Source: Chloroflexota bacterium
Lineage (GTDB): Bacteria; Chloroflexota; Limnocylindria; Limnocylindrales; CSP1-4
NCBI GenBank assembly: GCA_021786915.1
Contig: JAJYMP010000378.1
Span: 1 to 6,313 of the forward strand
Reading direction: 5' to 3'
Length of the DNA stretch: 6,313 nt
The notes under the pieces were generated by a model, which was not told the origin of the DNA, ran no database searches, and worked only from the letters and a program-made list of their open reading frames with translations. Made by a program: the position numbers and the translations under genes. Positions 1 to 6,258 of the stretch are shown in pieces (positions within the stretch are counted from its first letter, which is position 1; the number at the start of each line of letters is the position of its first letter).

Positions 1-284
1 CCGTCCGGGAACAGCCGCTCGAGCTCGAGCAGCGACAGCCCCGTCCCCGCCTTGAGATCCTTGTTCATCGGCGCCCGGCCGTGGTGGCTGTAGTAGCCGC
101 GCATGAACCGGACGACGCGCCACTGGACCTCGTCGAGCCCGGGCATCCCGCGCTCGCGCGCGAGCTCCACCGCGGCCTCCTCCGACCAGTCGTCGGGGTC
201 CCAGAAGAACCCCTCGTCGTCGAAGTACACGGAGCGGCCCGCGACCACGCGCGCGACGCGGGAGCGAGCCGCGGTGTCGGCCAT
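1..284 (-). CDS. DsrC/TusE/DsvC family sulfur-carrier protein, 3' end outside the window
   Basis: The first 94 residues are visible and match the DsrC/TusE fold. A DDEGFFWDPDDWSEE segment (about 22-36) leads into a helix with LARERG (41-46), then VQWRVVRFMRGYY (53-65), APMNKDLKAGTG (71-82) and ELERLFPDG (87 on). Family members are about 105-115 residues long, so only the C-terminal arm is missing. That arm carries the one or two conserved cysteines that take part in persulfide or trisulfide chemistry, so the window cannot say whether this is a TusE-like carrier (one Cys), a DsrC (two Cys) or a Cys-free regulator. No cysteine occurs in the visible part. The ATG at 284 follows the oxidoreductase stop codon by six bases, with an AGGGGA that overlaps that stop, so the two genes are almost surely one transcript and possibly translationally coupled. 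The family assignment is firm. The role, sulfur transfer to tRNA, to a redox complex or to the molybdenum enzyme, is open. Confidence 0.9.
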   Translation of the reverse strand, partial: MADTAARSRVARVVAGRSVYFDDEGFFWDPDDWSEEAAVELARERGMPGLDEVQWRVVRFMRGYYSHHGRAPMNKDLKAGTGLSLLELERLFPD

Positions 285-286
285 GG

Positions 287-292
287 TCCCCT
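287..292 (-). promoter_or_regulatory. Shine-Dalgarno of the DsrC/TusE gene, overlapping the upstream stop codon
   Basis: On the minus strand the sequence reads TAGGGGACCATG. The TAG is the stop codon of the oxidoreductase gene and its last two bases belong to an AGGGGA ribosome-binding site. The spacing to the ATG is short (about 3 bases after GGGG). This supports the ATG at 284 as the start and suggests coupled translation. Confidence 0.6.
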
Positions 293-2954
293 ACCGGGCA
301 GCCAGCGCTGCCCTGACGCGCTCCGGCGTCGCCGGCAGTTCGTAGACCATCGCGCCCGTCGCGTCGCGGATCGCGTTCACGACCGCGGGTGCGGTCGCCA
401 CCATCGCCATCTCGCCGATCCCCACCGAGCCGAGCGTACCCAACTCGCGCGGCGTCTCGACGAGGATCGTGTCCATGTCCACCGCGTACCGGATGCTGGG
501 GAACTTGAACGAGATCCAGTCCTTCGACTTGCCCGGCACGTACTCCTCGCGCAGCGCGAACCCGACGCCCATGTCCATGCCGCCGTGCAGCTGGCCCTCG
601 ACGTTGCCCGGGTGGATGACCCGGCCCGGGTCGGCCGCCGACGTGAGCTTCAGCACGCGCACCTCGCCAGTGTCGGTGTTGACCTCCACCTCGGCCATCT
701 GGACGCTGAACACGTTGACCTCGAATGACGGCCCGATCCCGGTCTCGGGGTCGAGCGGCGCGGTCTCGACCGTCGTCCGCTTGCCCTGGTAGCGCACCGG
801 CGTGCCAGCCGCGACGAACGCCGCGTGGGAGCGCGAGCCGAGCTCGTCCATCGCCGCGCGCAGCTGCTGGGCCGCGTTGACGGCCGCGCCCCCCAGCATG
901 TACGTCGCCCGCGAGCCCGACACCGGGCCGGACGCCGCGGTGTCGCTCGTGCTCCGGGTCCGCAGGCGCACCTTCGCCAGCGGCAGCTCGAGCACCGACG
1001 CCACGAGCTGGCTGATCATCGAATCGTTGCCCTCGCCCGGGTCGCCGGCCGCCATGTAGACGGTCACGCCGTCGTCGGGATCGAGCTCGACGAAGCCGAT
1101 CGACTTGTCGCCGGGCATCGCGATGCCGAACGCCGCCGCCCCGAGGCCCACGCCGCGGCGGACCGGACCGCCGTTGTTCGCCGTCCGCGCCGCGGCAAGC
1201 GCCCGCTCGTACGGCGCCTCGATCGCGTCGCACAGCCCGGGGAACGGCCACTCGCGCACGGTGTGGCCGGTCGCGGTGGTCCCCTCGCCCACGCGCAGCG
1301 AGTTGCGCTTGCGGAACTCGAGCCGGTCCATGCCCATCTTCTCGGCCAGCAGGTCCACCGCGCACTCGAGCGCGTAGTGCGTCTGGGGCGGCCCGGCGCC
1401 CCGGGCGGCGGATCCCCACGGGTTGTTCGTGTAGACCAGGCGCGACGTGACCGCGAGGTTCGGCACGTCGTAGGCGCTCGTCAGCATGTGCAGCGCCCGG
1501 TTGACGATGACGCGCCCGAGGCTCATGTACGCGCCGTTGTCCACGACGATGTCCATGGCCATCGCGGTCAGCCGGCCGTCGGCGTCGCAGGCGAGGCGGG
1601 TCTCCACCTCGAACGGGTGGCGCTTCGAGGTCGCGAGCATCGACTCGGCGATGCTGGGCACGTAGCGCACGGCGCGGTTGAAGTGGATCGCCGCGGCACC
1701 CGCGATGCCCTCGGTGATGACCTCAACCTTGATGCCGAACTGGCCGCCCGCGAACGGCTCCTCGTATCGGATGTTCTCCCAGCCGAGCGCCTCCTGGAGG
1801 GTCTGCATGTGGAGGTGGATGTTGATGCTCCGGCCCACGACGACAAGCTCGGCGTCCTCGCCCTCACCCTCGATCCAGGCCAGGCTGACCTCGGGCTCGA
1901 GGGGCGACTGGTGGACGAGCTGGGTCTTGAACGAGGCGGTGACCTCGCAGTGGGCGCTCGCGAACGCGGCCGCGGCGTCGCCCTTCGTGATCGGCTGGCG
2001 GTAGCAGAGGTTGGGCGTGTCGTCGTGGACGCGCGGCGCGTCCTCGGCCATCGCCTTGGCAGGGGTGTCGAGCACGGGCAGCGCCTGGTAGTCGACCTTG
2101 ACGGCATCGGCGGCGGCCAGCGCCTGCGCCTTCGTCTCGGCCGCCACGATGGCCACCGCGTCGCCCAGCTGGCGGACCTTCGTGTCGCACAGGATCGGCC
2201 GGTCGGCCACCTGGTACTTGAGCCGGTTCGTGCCCCGGATGTCCTTGGCGGTCATCACGCCCGCGACCCCCGGCATGGCCTCGGCCGCGCTGGTGTCGAT
2301 GCCTCGGATCAGCGCGTGGGCGAGCGGGCTGCGGACGACCGCGATCTCGAGTGCGCCGGGCATCCGGACGTCGGCGCCGAATGTGGCGGTGCCGGTGGCC
2401 TTGGCCACGGCTGACGGACGCGGGAAGGAGGTGCCGATCATGGGCGCGTCGGGGTCGGGCAGGTAGTCGGCGGGCCTGGCCTCTCCGCGGAGGAACGACC
2501 CTGCCAGCTGGACGCCATCGATGATCTTCACGTAGCCCGTGCAGCGGCAGAGGTTCCGGCGAAGCGCGCGCTTGACCTCGTCCCGGGTCGGGTCCGGGTT
2601 CCGGCGGAGCAGCTCCTCCGCGGTGACGATCATCCCGGGGATGCAGAAGCCGCACTGGACCGCGCCCGCGAGTACGAACGCCTGCTGGACGAGGTTGGGC
2701 TGCTCGGGCGTGCCGAGGCCCTCGATCGTGGTCACCTCGGCGCCGTCGAGCCCCTCGACCTTGGTGACGCACGAGAGCACGGCCTTGCCGTCCACGAGGA
2801 CCATGCACGTCCCGCACTGGCCCTTGCGGTCGCACGACTGCTTGGTGCCGGTGAGACCCAGGTCCTCGCGCACGAGATCGAGCAGGACCGTGTCCTTGTC
2901 GTGCGCGACCACCTGCACGGGTCGCGCGTTGACGGTGAGGCTGACCTTGTTCAC
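291..2954 (-). CDS. Mop-type molybdenum aldehyde oxidoreductase, [2Fe-2S] domains fused to the molybdopterin subunit
   Basis: The protein is a xanthine oxidase family enzyme that would hydroxylate an aldehyde or N-heterocycle using water and pass electrons through two [2Fe-2S] clusters. With the GTG start at 2954 it has 887 residues, close to Desulfovibrio gigas Mop (907). Domain order: a plant-ferredoxin-like domain with Cys 41, 47, 50 and 62; a helical [2Fe-2S] domain with QCGFC (Cys 100, 103) and CRC (Cys 135, 137); a linker; then the two molybdopterin domains from about 175 to the end. Visible landmarks are FPRPSAVAKATGT (176 on), DRPILCD (about 250), GGQFGIK (about 402), the SAARGAGPPQ segment (about 514), AGDPGEGND (about 635) and GIGEM, whose Glu848 aligns with the catalytic Glu869 of Mop. 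There is no FAD domain and no coxM-like gene in view. The GTG was chosen because its N-terminus (NKVSLTVN) aligns with the Mop N-terminus (IQKVITVN). An in-frame ATG at 3161 would overlap the permease gene and add 69 low-complexity residues. The natural substrate cannot be read from sequence. Confidence 0.93.
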   Translation of the reverse strand: MNKVSLTVNARPVQVVAHDKDTVLLDLVREDLGLTGTKQSCDRKGQCGTCMVLVDGKAVLSCVTKVEGLDGAEVTTIEGLGTPEQPNLVQQAFVLAGAVQCGFCIPGMIVTAEELLRRNPDPTRDEVKRALRRNLCRCTGYVKIIDGVQLAGSFLRGEARPADYLPDPDAPMIGTSFPRPSAVAKATGTATFGADVRMPGALEIAVVRSPLAHALIRGIDTSAAEAMPGVAGVMTAKDIRGTNRLKYQVADRPILCDTKVRQLGDAVAIVAAETKAQALAAADAVKVDYQALPVLDTPAKAMAEDAPRVHDDTPNLCYRQPITKGDAAAAFASAHCEVTASFKTQLVHQSPLEPEVSLAWIEGEGEDAELVVVGRSINIHLHMQTLQEALGWENIRYEEPFAGGQFGIKVEVITEGIAGAAAIHFNRAVRYVPSIAESMLATSKRHPFEVETRLACDADGRLTAMAMDIVVDNGAYMSLGRVIVNRALHMLTSAYDVPNLAVTSRLVYTNNPWGSAARGAGPPQTHYALECAVDLLAEKMGMDRLEFRKRNSLRVGEGTTATGHTVREWPFPGLCDAIEAPYERALAAARTANNGGPVRRGVGLGAAAFGIAMPGDKSIGFVELDPDDGVTVYMAAGDPGEGNDSMISQLVASVLELPLAKVRLRTRSTSDTAASGPVSGSRATYMLGGAAVNAAQQLRAAMDELGSRSHAAFVAAGTPVRYQGKRTTVETAPLDPETGIGPSFEVNVFSVQMAEVEVNTDTGEVRVLKLTSAADPGRVIHPGNVEGQLHGGMDMGVGFALREEYVPGKSKDWISFKFPSIRYAVDMDTILVETPRELGTLGSVGIGEMAMVATAPAVVNAIRDATGAMVYELPATPERVRAALAAR

Positions 2955-2965
2955 GACGCTGTTCG

Positions 2966-2971
2966 CCCCTT
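2966..2971 (-). promoter_or_regulatory. Candidate Shine-Dalgarno for the aldehyde oxidoreductase GTG start
   Basis: AAGGGG lies 11 bases before the GTG at 2954 on the minus strand. The spacing is a little long, but it is the only purine-rich match close to the start supported by homology. Confidence 0.4.
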
Positions 2972-3036
2972 GCGCGCGTCGTCCCGCGGCGACCGACCGC
3001 CGCGTTGGGGGCGTGGCTCGCCCCGCCTGGACGCCG

Positions 3037-3056
3037 GCACCCATCATCAGGGGTGC
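3037..3056. repeat. Inverted repeat GCACCC-N8-GGGTGC upstream of the oxidoreductase
   Basis: Perfect 6-bp arms at 3037-3042 and 3051-3056 surround an AT-richer 8-base centre (ATCATCAG). It is centred about 92 bases upstream of the GTG. It could be an operator or chance; only the symmetry is seen. Confidence 0.3.
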
Positions 3057-3093
3057 GGACCGGGCGGGCAGCCCGATTCGGCCCCGTGTTGCA

Positions 3094-3109
3094 TGGGCCG
3101 GTCGGCCCA
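3094..3109 (-). terminator. Short GC hairpin just after the ABC permease stop, weak terminator candidate
   Basis: TGGGCC (3094-3099) and GGCCCA (3104-3109) form a 6-bp stem with a 4-base loop, 11 bases past the permease stop codon. No T-tract follows on the minus strand, so it is not a standard intrinsic terminator. It might slow polymerase or stabilise the 3' end. Confidence 0.25.
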
Positions 3110-3120
3110 GCCTCGCGACC

Positions 3121-3993
3121 CTACTCGAGGACGTCGGTTCGGCGGAGCTGCCAGGCCGCAAGGGCGATGAACACGCACGTCCAGCCGATGACCACCAGGA
3201 ACGAGAGCCCGAGCGGCACGTAGACCTGCGGGCCGCCGGTCAACGACGGGAGGCCGTACGACGCGGGGTCGCGAGCGGCCTGCCCCAGGTTCAGCACGCT
3301 CATGAGCGGCAGCGAGTGCGCGAGCCACTCCAGGCCAGCGGACCTCACTGCCGGCAACCCCGCCACCTCGCCCTCCACCAGGAAGTCCACGATGAGCAGC
3401 AGGAGTGGGAGGGCTGGGCCGCGGGTGACGATGCCCAGGAGCACGCCGAAGGCGATGAAGAAGGGTGCCATGACGACCGTGGCCGCCACCGTGCCCGCGA
3501 TGACCTGCGGGGCCGTGTCGGGCGGCGGGGGCAGCTCGATCCCGGCCAGGCCCATGACGCCGGGCATGACCAGCCCGACGACCAGGAGCACCGCAAGCGC
3601 CACCACCGCGATCACGCCGATGGCGACGACTCGAGACAGGACGAAGCGGACGCGGTCGGGCGAGCCGATCAGCGCGGTCCGGATGGTGCCCCAGCCGAAC
3701 TCGAGGCCCATCGTCCCGGCCGCCATGAAGAACAGCCCGAACAGCACCCATGGCGCGTTGTCGAGCACGGTGAGGATGCTGTGCGGGAAGGCGTAGTTCG
3801 CGCGGTCGGCGAGAATCGCCGTGGCGACCTCGGGCGGCATTGGCTGGCTCTGGTCCCAGCCGAAGTGGCTCTCGATGGTGGCGTACGAGAACAGGAACCC
3901 GATGGCGGCGAGGACGGGGACCAGCAGCAGGAAGCCGCGGACGTCCCAGCGAGCGCCCAGGCGGATGGCGTCGGCGCGAAGGTGGCGCCTCAT
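3121..3993 (-). CDS. ABC-2 type transporter permease
   Basis: This is a 290-residue integral membrane protein with about six hydrophobic spans: roughly 20-38, 80-98, 121-146, 164-189, 193-209 and 255-281. The segment LEFGWGTIRTALIGSPDRVRF (about 97-117), between spans 2 and 3, is the coupling region typical of ABC-2 permeases (G-T-hydrophobic-R followed by an R/F-rich turn). The C-terminus ends in a short positive tail after span 6, as is usual. A long polar loop (about 39-79) follows span 1 and should be extracytoplasmic; an N-in topology fits the Arg-rich N-terminus. The ATG at 3993 overlaps the ATPase stop (ATGA, 4 bp) and has no clear ribosome-binding site of its own, so it is probably translated by coupling. 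The protein should pair as a dimer with two copies of the ATPase. The substrate is unknown; lipids, peptides or antibiotics are common for the class. Confidence 0.88.
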   Translation of the reverse strand: MRRHLRADAIRLGARWDVRGFLLLVPVLAAIGFLFSYATIESHFGWDQSQPMPPEVATAILADRANYAFPHSILTVLDNAPWVLFGLFFMAAGTMGLEFGWGTIRTALIGSPDRVRFVLSRVVAIGVIAVVALAVLLVVGLVMPGVMGLAGIELPPPPDTAPQVIAGTVAATVVMAPFFIAFGVLLGIVTRGPALPLLLLIVDFLVEGEVAGLPAVRSAGLEWLAHSLPLMSVLNLGQAARDPASYGLPSLTGGPQVYVPLGLSFLVVIGWTCVFIALAAWQLRRTDVLE

Positions 3994-4991
3994 CGGGGCC
4001 CATCGCCGCTCGGCGCCGCGTCCCGGTCATCCGGGCCGGACAACCCGGCACCGCCGGGTCCCGGCGCGGCGTCGCGGGTCAGCTCCAGGAACACCGCCTC
4101 GAGCGACTGGCGGACGGGCGTGAGCTCGGCGGGGAACAGGCCCGCAGCCGCGAGGCGCCGGGCGATCCGGGAGCCGTCGGAGGCGCCGACGCCAACGCTG
4201 AGCACGGCGCCGTCGACCCCTGCGGGGCTGACCGCCACGCCGTCGTCGCCGAGGACTCGTCGCGCCAGCTCCGCATCGGCAGGCGTGTCGAACCCGACCC
4301 GCAGCGAGCCCGGCCCATCGAGGAGTTCCGCCGGTGCCCCGCTCGCGACGACGCGGCCGCGCGCCAGGACCGCGACGAGGTCGCATAGCTGCTCAACCTC
4401 GGACAGCACGTGGCTCGACAGGAAGACCGTGGTTCCGGCCCGGGCGAGCTCGGTGATCGTGGCGCGCACCTCGACGACGCCGCCGGGATCGAGGCCGTTG
4501 GTGGGCTCGTCGAGGATGACCAGGCGCGGCCGGTGGAGCATCGCCAGGGCCAGCGCGAGCCGCTGGCGCATGCCGGTGGAGAAGCCGCCGACCTTGCGGT
4601 TCGCGGCCAGCCCGAGCCCCGTGCGATCGAGGGCGTCGGCGATGAGTCGCTCGGCTCCCGACCCGCCGACGCCCTGGAGGGCCGCGAACAGGCGCAGGTT
4701 GGCCGCGGCGGAGAGGTACGGGTAGAAGGCGGGCCGCTCCACGACGGCGCCAATGCTCACGAGGTCCACGCCGCCCGGGCGAACGGGGACGCCGAGCACG
4801 GCCGCCGACCCGCTGGTCGGTCGGATCAGGCCCACCAGCATGCGGATCGTCGTGGTCTTGCCCGCGCCATTGGGGCCCAGGAAGCCGAACACGCTCCCGG
4901 TGGGGACCGCCAAGTCGATGCCGGCCACCGCCTCGACCGCGCCGAAGCGCTTGGCGAGTGCGATCGTCTCGATGGCAAGCCCCCCGGTCAT
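3990..4991 (-). CDS. ABC transporter ATP-binding protein, BcrA/CcmA-like exporter class
   Basis: This 333-residue protein is the nucleotide-binding subunit that powers the adjacent permease. All motifs are present: Walker A GPNGAGKTT (39-47); a Q-loop region IGAVVERPAFYPYLS with Glu85 near the usual Gln position, as in bacitracin-type exporters; signature FSTGMRQRL (137-145); Walker B LVILDEP (157-163); D-loop GLDP (166-169); and the switch His194 (LSSH). After about residue 220 comes a small alpha/beta C-terminal domain ending in SLEAVFLELT, common in ABC-2 exporter ATPases. A Gly/Pro/Asp-rich tail of about 27 residues is probably disordered. The ATG at 4991 is preceded by a TAGAAT box only six bases upstream and by no Shine-Dalgarno, pointing to leaderless translation. 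The stop overlaps the permease start. The assignment is secure; the exported substrate is not known. Confidence 0.93.
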   Translation of the reverse strand: MTGGLAIETIALAKRFGAVEAVAGIDLAVPTGSVFGFLGPNGAGKTTTIRMLVGLIRPTSGSAAVLGVPVRPGGVDLVSIGAVVERPAFYPYLSAAANLRLFAALQGVGGSGAERLIADALDRTGLGLAANRKVGGFSTGMRQRLALALAMLHRPRLVILDEPTNGLDPGGVVEVRATITELARAGTTVFLSSHVLSEVEQLCDLVAVLARGRVVASGAPAELLDGPGSLRVGFDTPADAELARRVLGDDGVAVSPAGVDGAVLSVGVGASDGSRIARRLAAAGLFPAELTPVRQSLEAVFLELTRDAAPGPGGAGLSGPDDRDAAPSGDGPR

Positions 4992-4997
4992 GCGTTC

Positions 4998-5003
4998 ATT
5001 CTA
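4998..5003 (-). promoter_or_regulatory. Leaderless promoter -10 box (TAGAAT) of the ABC operon
   Basis: The minus strand reads TAGAAT, then GAACGC, then the ATG at 4991. A -10 box ending six bases before the start codon puts the expected transcription start at or next to the A of ATG. No Shine-Dalgarno is present and no good -35 is seen 17 bases upstream, which is common for leaderless TANNNT promoters in high-G+C bacteria. Confidence 0.6.
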
Positions 5004-5009
5004 GCCATC

Positions 5010-5024
5010 GGGACTTGCGGTCCC
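5010..5024. repeat. Inverted repeat GGGAC-N5-GTCCC next to the ABC -10 box
   Basis: The arms at 5010-5014 and 5020-5024 have a 5-base centre. The repeat sits between the -10 box and where a -35 would be, a classic repressor position. The arms are short and the region is GC-rich, so chance is possible. If real, it is a candidate site for the XRE protein encoded next door. Confidence 0.3.
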
Positions 5025-5167
5025 CCCTGCGGGCTCGCGGGCAACGTGAGCCCTCCCGCCCGGACCGCCTTGGGCGCTTCGTCGCCAGGGGGCCGCGATC
5101 GACTGGGCGCCCTCGGCGGGGGCCTCGGCGCGGACCGCCCCGCGTCGGCCGTTCGTCCGGCGTTTCG

Positions 5168-5923
5168 TCACCATCGGGCCGCGATCGTGCGGGTGCCAGC
5201 AACATCGGTCCAGGCGAGTCCGCCGGCGCTGGGCATTGGGACGAGCGGATCGGCCAGCGCTCGCAGCCACTGGCCGGACCTGGCTGGATAGCGCGCGGCG
5301 AACAGGGGCGCGAGGTCGCGGACGAGTGCCCGGTTCCGCGCGGTCCCCCGCACGACCAGCAGGCCCTCGACCCGCCAGCCCGGCCCGAGGCGCTCGCGGG
5401 TCGCCAGCACCTTCGCCTCGAGCCCGCGCATCGCGGCGCCGCCGTCGAGCAGCAGGTCCCACACCTCAACCACGGCTGCCTCTTGTCTCACCTCACGCGT
5501 GAGCAGCACGTCGATGCTGCGCGGCCGCGAGCCGTCGCCCTCCACCACCGACTCCGGCGTGCCCGCCCAGCCTCCGGGCCGTGCTGTGGTGATGATCAGA
5601 TTCTGGCCTCGCAGGTGCTGGATGTCGCGCGGGAGATCCGCGCCCGGCGCCTGCTCGAAGAAGCCGGCCAGCTGCAGTCCGACCGCCGCGCCCACCTCCG
5701 CCCATGTGAGGAACGACGTCCCTCGGCCGCGACCCAGCTCGAGGTGGCTGACCTCCTGCTGCGAGAGCGACGTCCGCTCCGCTACCTCCCGCTGCGTCAG
5801 CCCGGCGGCAAGGCGACGGTCGTGGAGGGCGATGCCGAGGCGACGCGCCAAGTAGTGGGCGCGCTCGCGCCCCAGGCGGAGGGCCGTACGACTGCGCCGA
5901 CGTTGCGGCCGGGGCTCAGGCAT
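5168..5923 (-). CDS. XRE-family HTH protein with a C-terminal PD-(D/E)XK-like domain
   Basis: With the ATG at 5923 the protein has 251 residues. A short Arg-rich N-terminus (5-21) leads into an XRE helix-turn-helix at about 25-90, with LAAGLTQREVAERTSLSQQEVSHLELGRG (38-66) as the core. A variable linker follows. Then comes a domain with RSIDVLL (Asp138), AVVEVWD (Glu153, Trp155) and a helix with GLEAKVLA (167-174), then VEGLLVVRGTARNRALV and a conserved-looking end with P and W residues. The order D...E-x-(K) followed by a helix and a strand with an N-R turn is that of a PD-(D/E)XK fold joined to XRE domains in many actinobacteria and Chloroflexota. Here the usual Lys is Trp, so catalysis is doubtful and the domain may be a sensor or DNA/nucleotide-binding module. 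The frame stays open to 6115, but that extension reads through palindromic repeats and low-complexity residues. The HTH call is firm; the second domain is an inference. Confidence 0.82.
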   Translation of the reverse strand: MPEPRPQRRRSRTALRLGRERAHYLARRLGIALHDRRLAAGLTQREVAERTSLSQQEVSHLELGRGRGTSFLTWAEVGAAVGLQLAGFFEQAPGADLPRDIQHLRGQNLIITTARPGGWAGTPESVVEGDGSRPRSIDVLLTREVRQEAAVVEVWDLLLDGGAAMRGLEAKVLATRERLGPGWRVEGLLVVRGTARNRALVRDLAPLFAARYPARSGQWLRALADPLVPMPSAGGLAWTDVAGTRTIAARW

Positions 5924-5954
5924 GGCGTGATCATGGGGATCGCCGATTTGGCGG

Positions 5955-5960
5955 ACCTTA
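5955..5960 (-). promoter_or_regulatory. Possible -10 box (TAAGGT) for the XRE gene
   Basis: TAAGGT fits a loose TANNNT pattern 31 bases upstream of the ATG. It sits between the strong hairpin at 5972-6005 and a small inverted repeat (CGCC-GATTT-GGCG, 5941-5953) that could be an autoregulatory site. No -35 or Shine-Dalgarno is clear. Confidence 0.25.
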
Positions 5961-5971
5961 TCTGTGGCTCG

Positions 5972-6005
5972 CCCGCGGGCCAGCCCGGTCGGATCGGCCC
6001 GCGGG
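5972..6005. repeat. Perfect 10-bp GC inverted repeat with a 14-base loop
   Basis: CCCGCGGGCC (5972-5981) pairs exactly with GGCCCGCGGG (5996-6005). In RNA of either strand this is a very stable hairpin. Neither side is followed by a T-tract, so it is not a typical intrinsic terminator. It lies 48 bases upstream of the XRE start codon and could end an upstream transcript or act in the XRE control region. Confidence 0.6.
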
Positions 6006-6034
6006 GTTCTCGCCCTCCAGCACCCCTTCCGCCC

Positions 6035-6049
6035 ACCAACAGGGTTGGT
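6035..6049. repeat. Palindrome unit 1, ACCAAC-AGG-GTTGGT
   Basis: Perfect 6-bp arms with a 3-base centre, flanked by CCC and AGC. It is the first of five related sites spread to the end of the window. Confidence 0.7.
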
Positions 6050-6088
6050 AGCCCTGGGCGCGGCGTCGGCAGGCGCACCCATGCGTGC

Positions 6089-6110
6089 CCTCGCCACCGG
6101 CGAGGTTGGT
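6089..6110. repeat. Palindrome unit 2 (degenerate left arm) overlapping a 7-bp hairpin
   Basis: The right arm GTTGGT (6105-6110), followed by AGC, is the same as in unit 1. The left arm is ACCGGC (6096-6101), matching only in the outer three bases. The same stretch forms another inverted repeat, CCTCGCC-ACC-GGCGAGG (6089-6105). Confidence 0.5.
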
Positions 6111-6194
6111 AGCAAGCACCTGATTCGCCGAGCCCGCGTCCGCTCTACCGATCGGGATGGTGCGCCGCGCCACTGCGAGACTCACAGGACGGCA

Positions 6195-6215
6195 GCTACC
6201 AAGGAGCTTGGTGGC
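6195..6215. repeat. Palindrome unit 3, ACCAAG-GAG-CTTGGT with extended arms
   Basis: This is the most symmetric unit. The core 6198-6212 has perfect 6-bp arms. After one T/G mismatch, GC at 6195-6196 matches GC at 6214-6215. The inner arm bases differ from unit 1 (AAG/CTT instead of AAC/GTT) yet pairing is kept. Confidence 0.7.
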
Positions 6216-6258
6216 CAGGCGCCGAACGCTGGGGTTCACGGGAGCGATCCGCGTCCAC

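Larger units (their letters stand above)
2955..3120. other. 166-bp intergenic gap between the ABC permease and the oxidoreductase
   Basis: This gap separates the ABC pair from the oxidoreductase-DsrC pair. It is long enough for an independent promoter, but I see no convincing -35/-10 pair. It holds two small inverted repeats, listed separately. The reading frame of the oxidoreductase stays open through it, which is ordinary at this G+C content. Confidence 0.6.
4992..5167. other. 176-bp intergenic region between the XRE gene and the ABC operon
   Basis: It carries the ABC promoter and the inverted repeat listed above. It also has small GC-rich direct repeats: CCTCGGCG at 5111-5118 and 5123-5130, and CGGACCGCC at 5061-5069 and 5131-5139. 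No clear intrinsic terminator follows the XRE gene. The XRE and ABC genes point the same way, so read-through is possible. Confidence 0.5.

Noticed and set aside
825..2414. 529-codon open frame on the plus strand
   Set aside because: It is antisense to the molybdenum domain of the oxidoreductase and has no recognisable domain; composition is antisense-like.
2539..4725. 728-codon open frame on the plus strand
   Set aside because: It runs antisense across three genes with clear motifs. Its translation is Arg/Asp/His-rich low complexity, typical of antisense frames at high G+C.
5957..5966. DnaA box in CTTATCTGTG
   Set aside because: It matches only the first five bases of TTATCCACA and no other boxes are nearby.
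4958..6112. 384-codon open frame on the plus strand
   Set aside because: It is antisense to the XRE gene, whose HTH motif is clear, and it crosses two intergenic regions.
5924..6115. 64-residue N-terminal extension of the XRE protein
   Set aside because: It reads through the GC hairpin and palindrome units 1 and 2 and is low complexity; the ATG at 5923 gives a normal XRE N-terminus.
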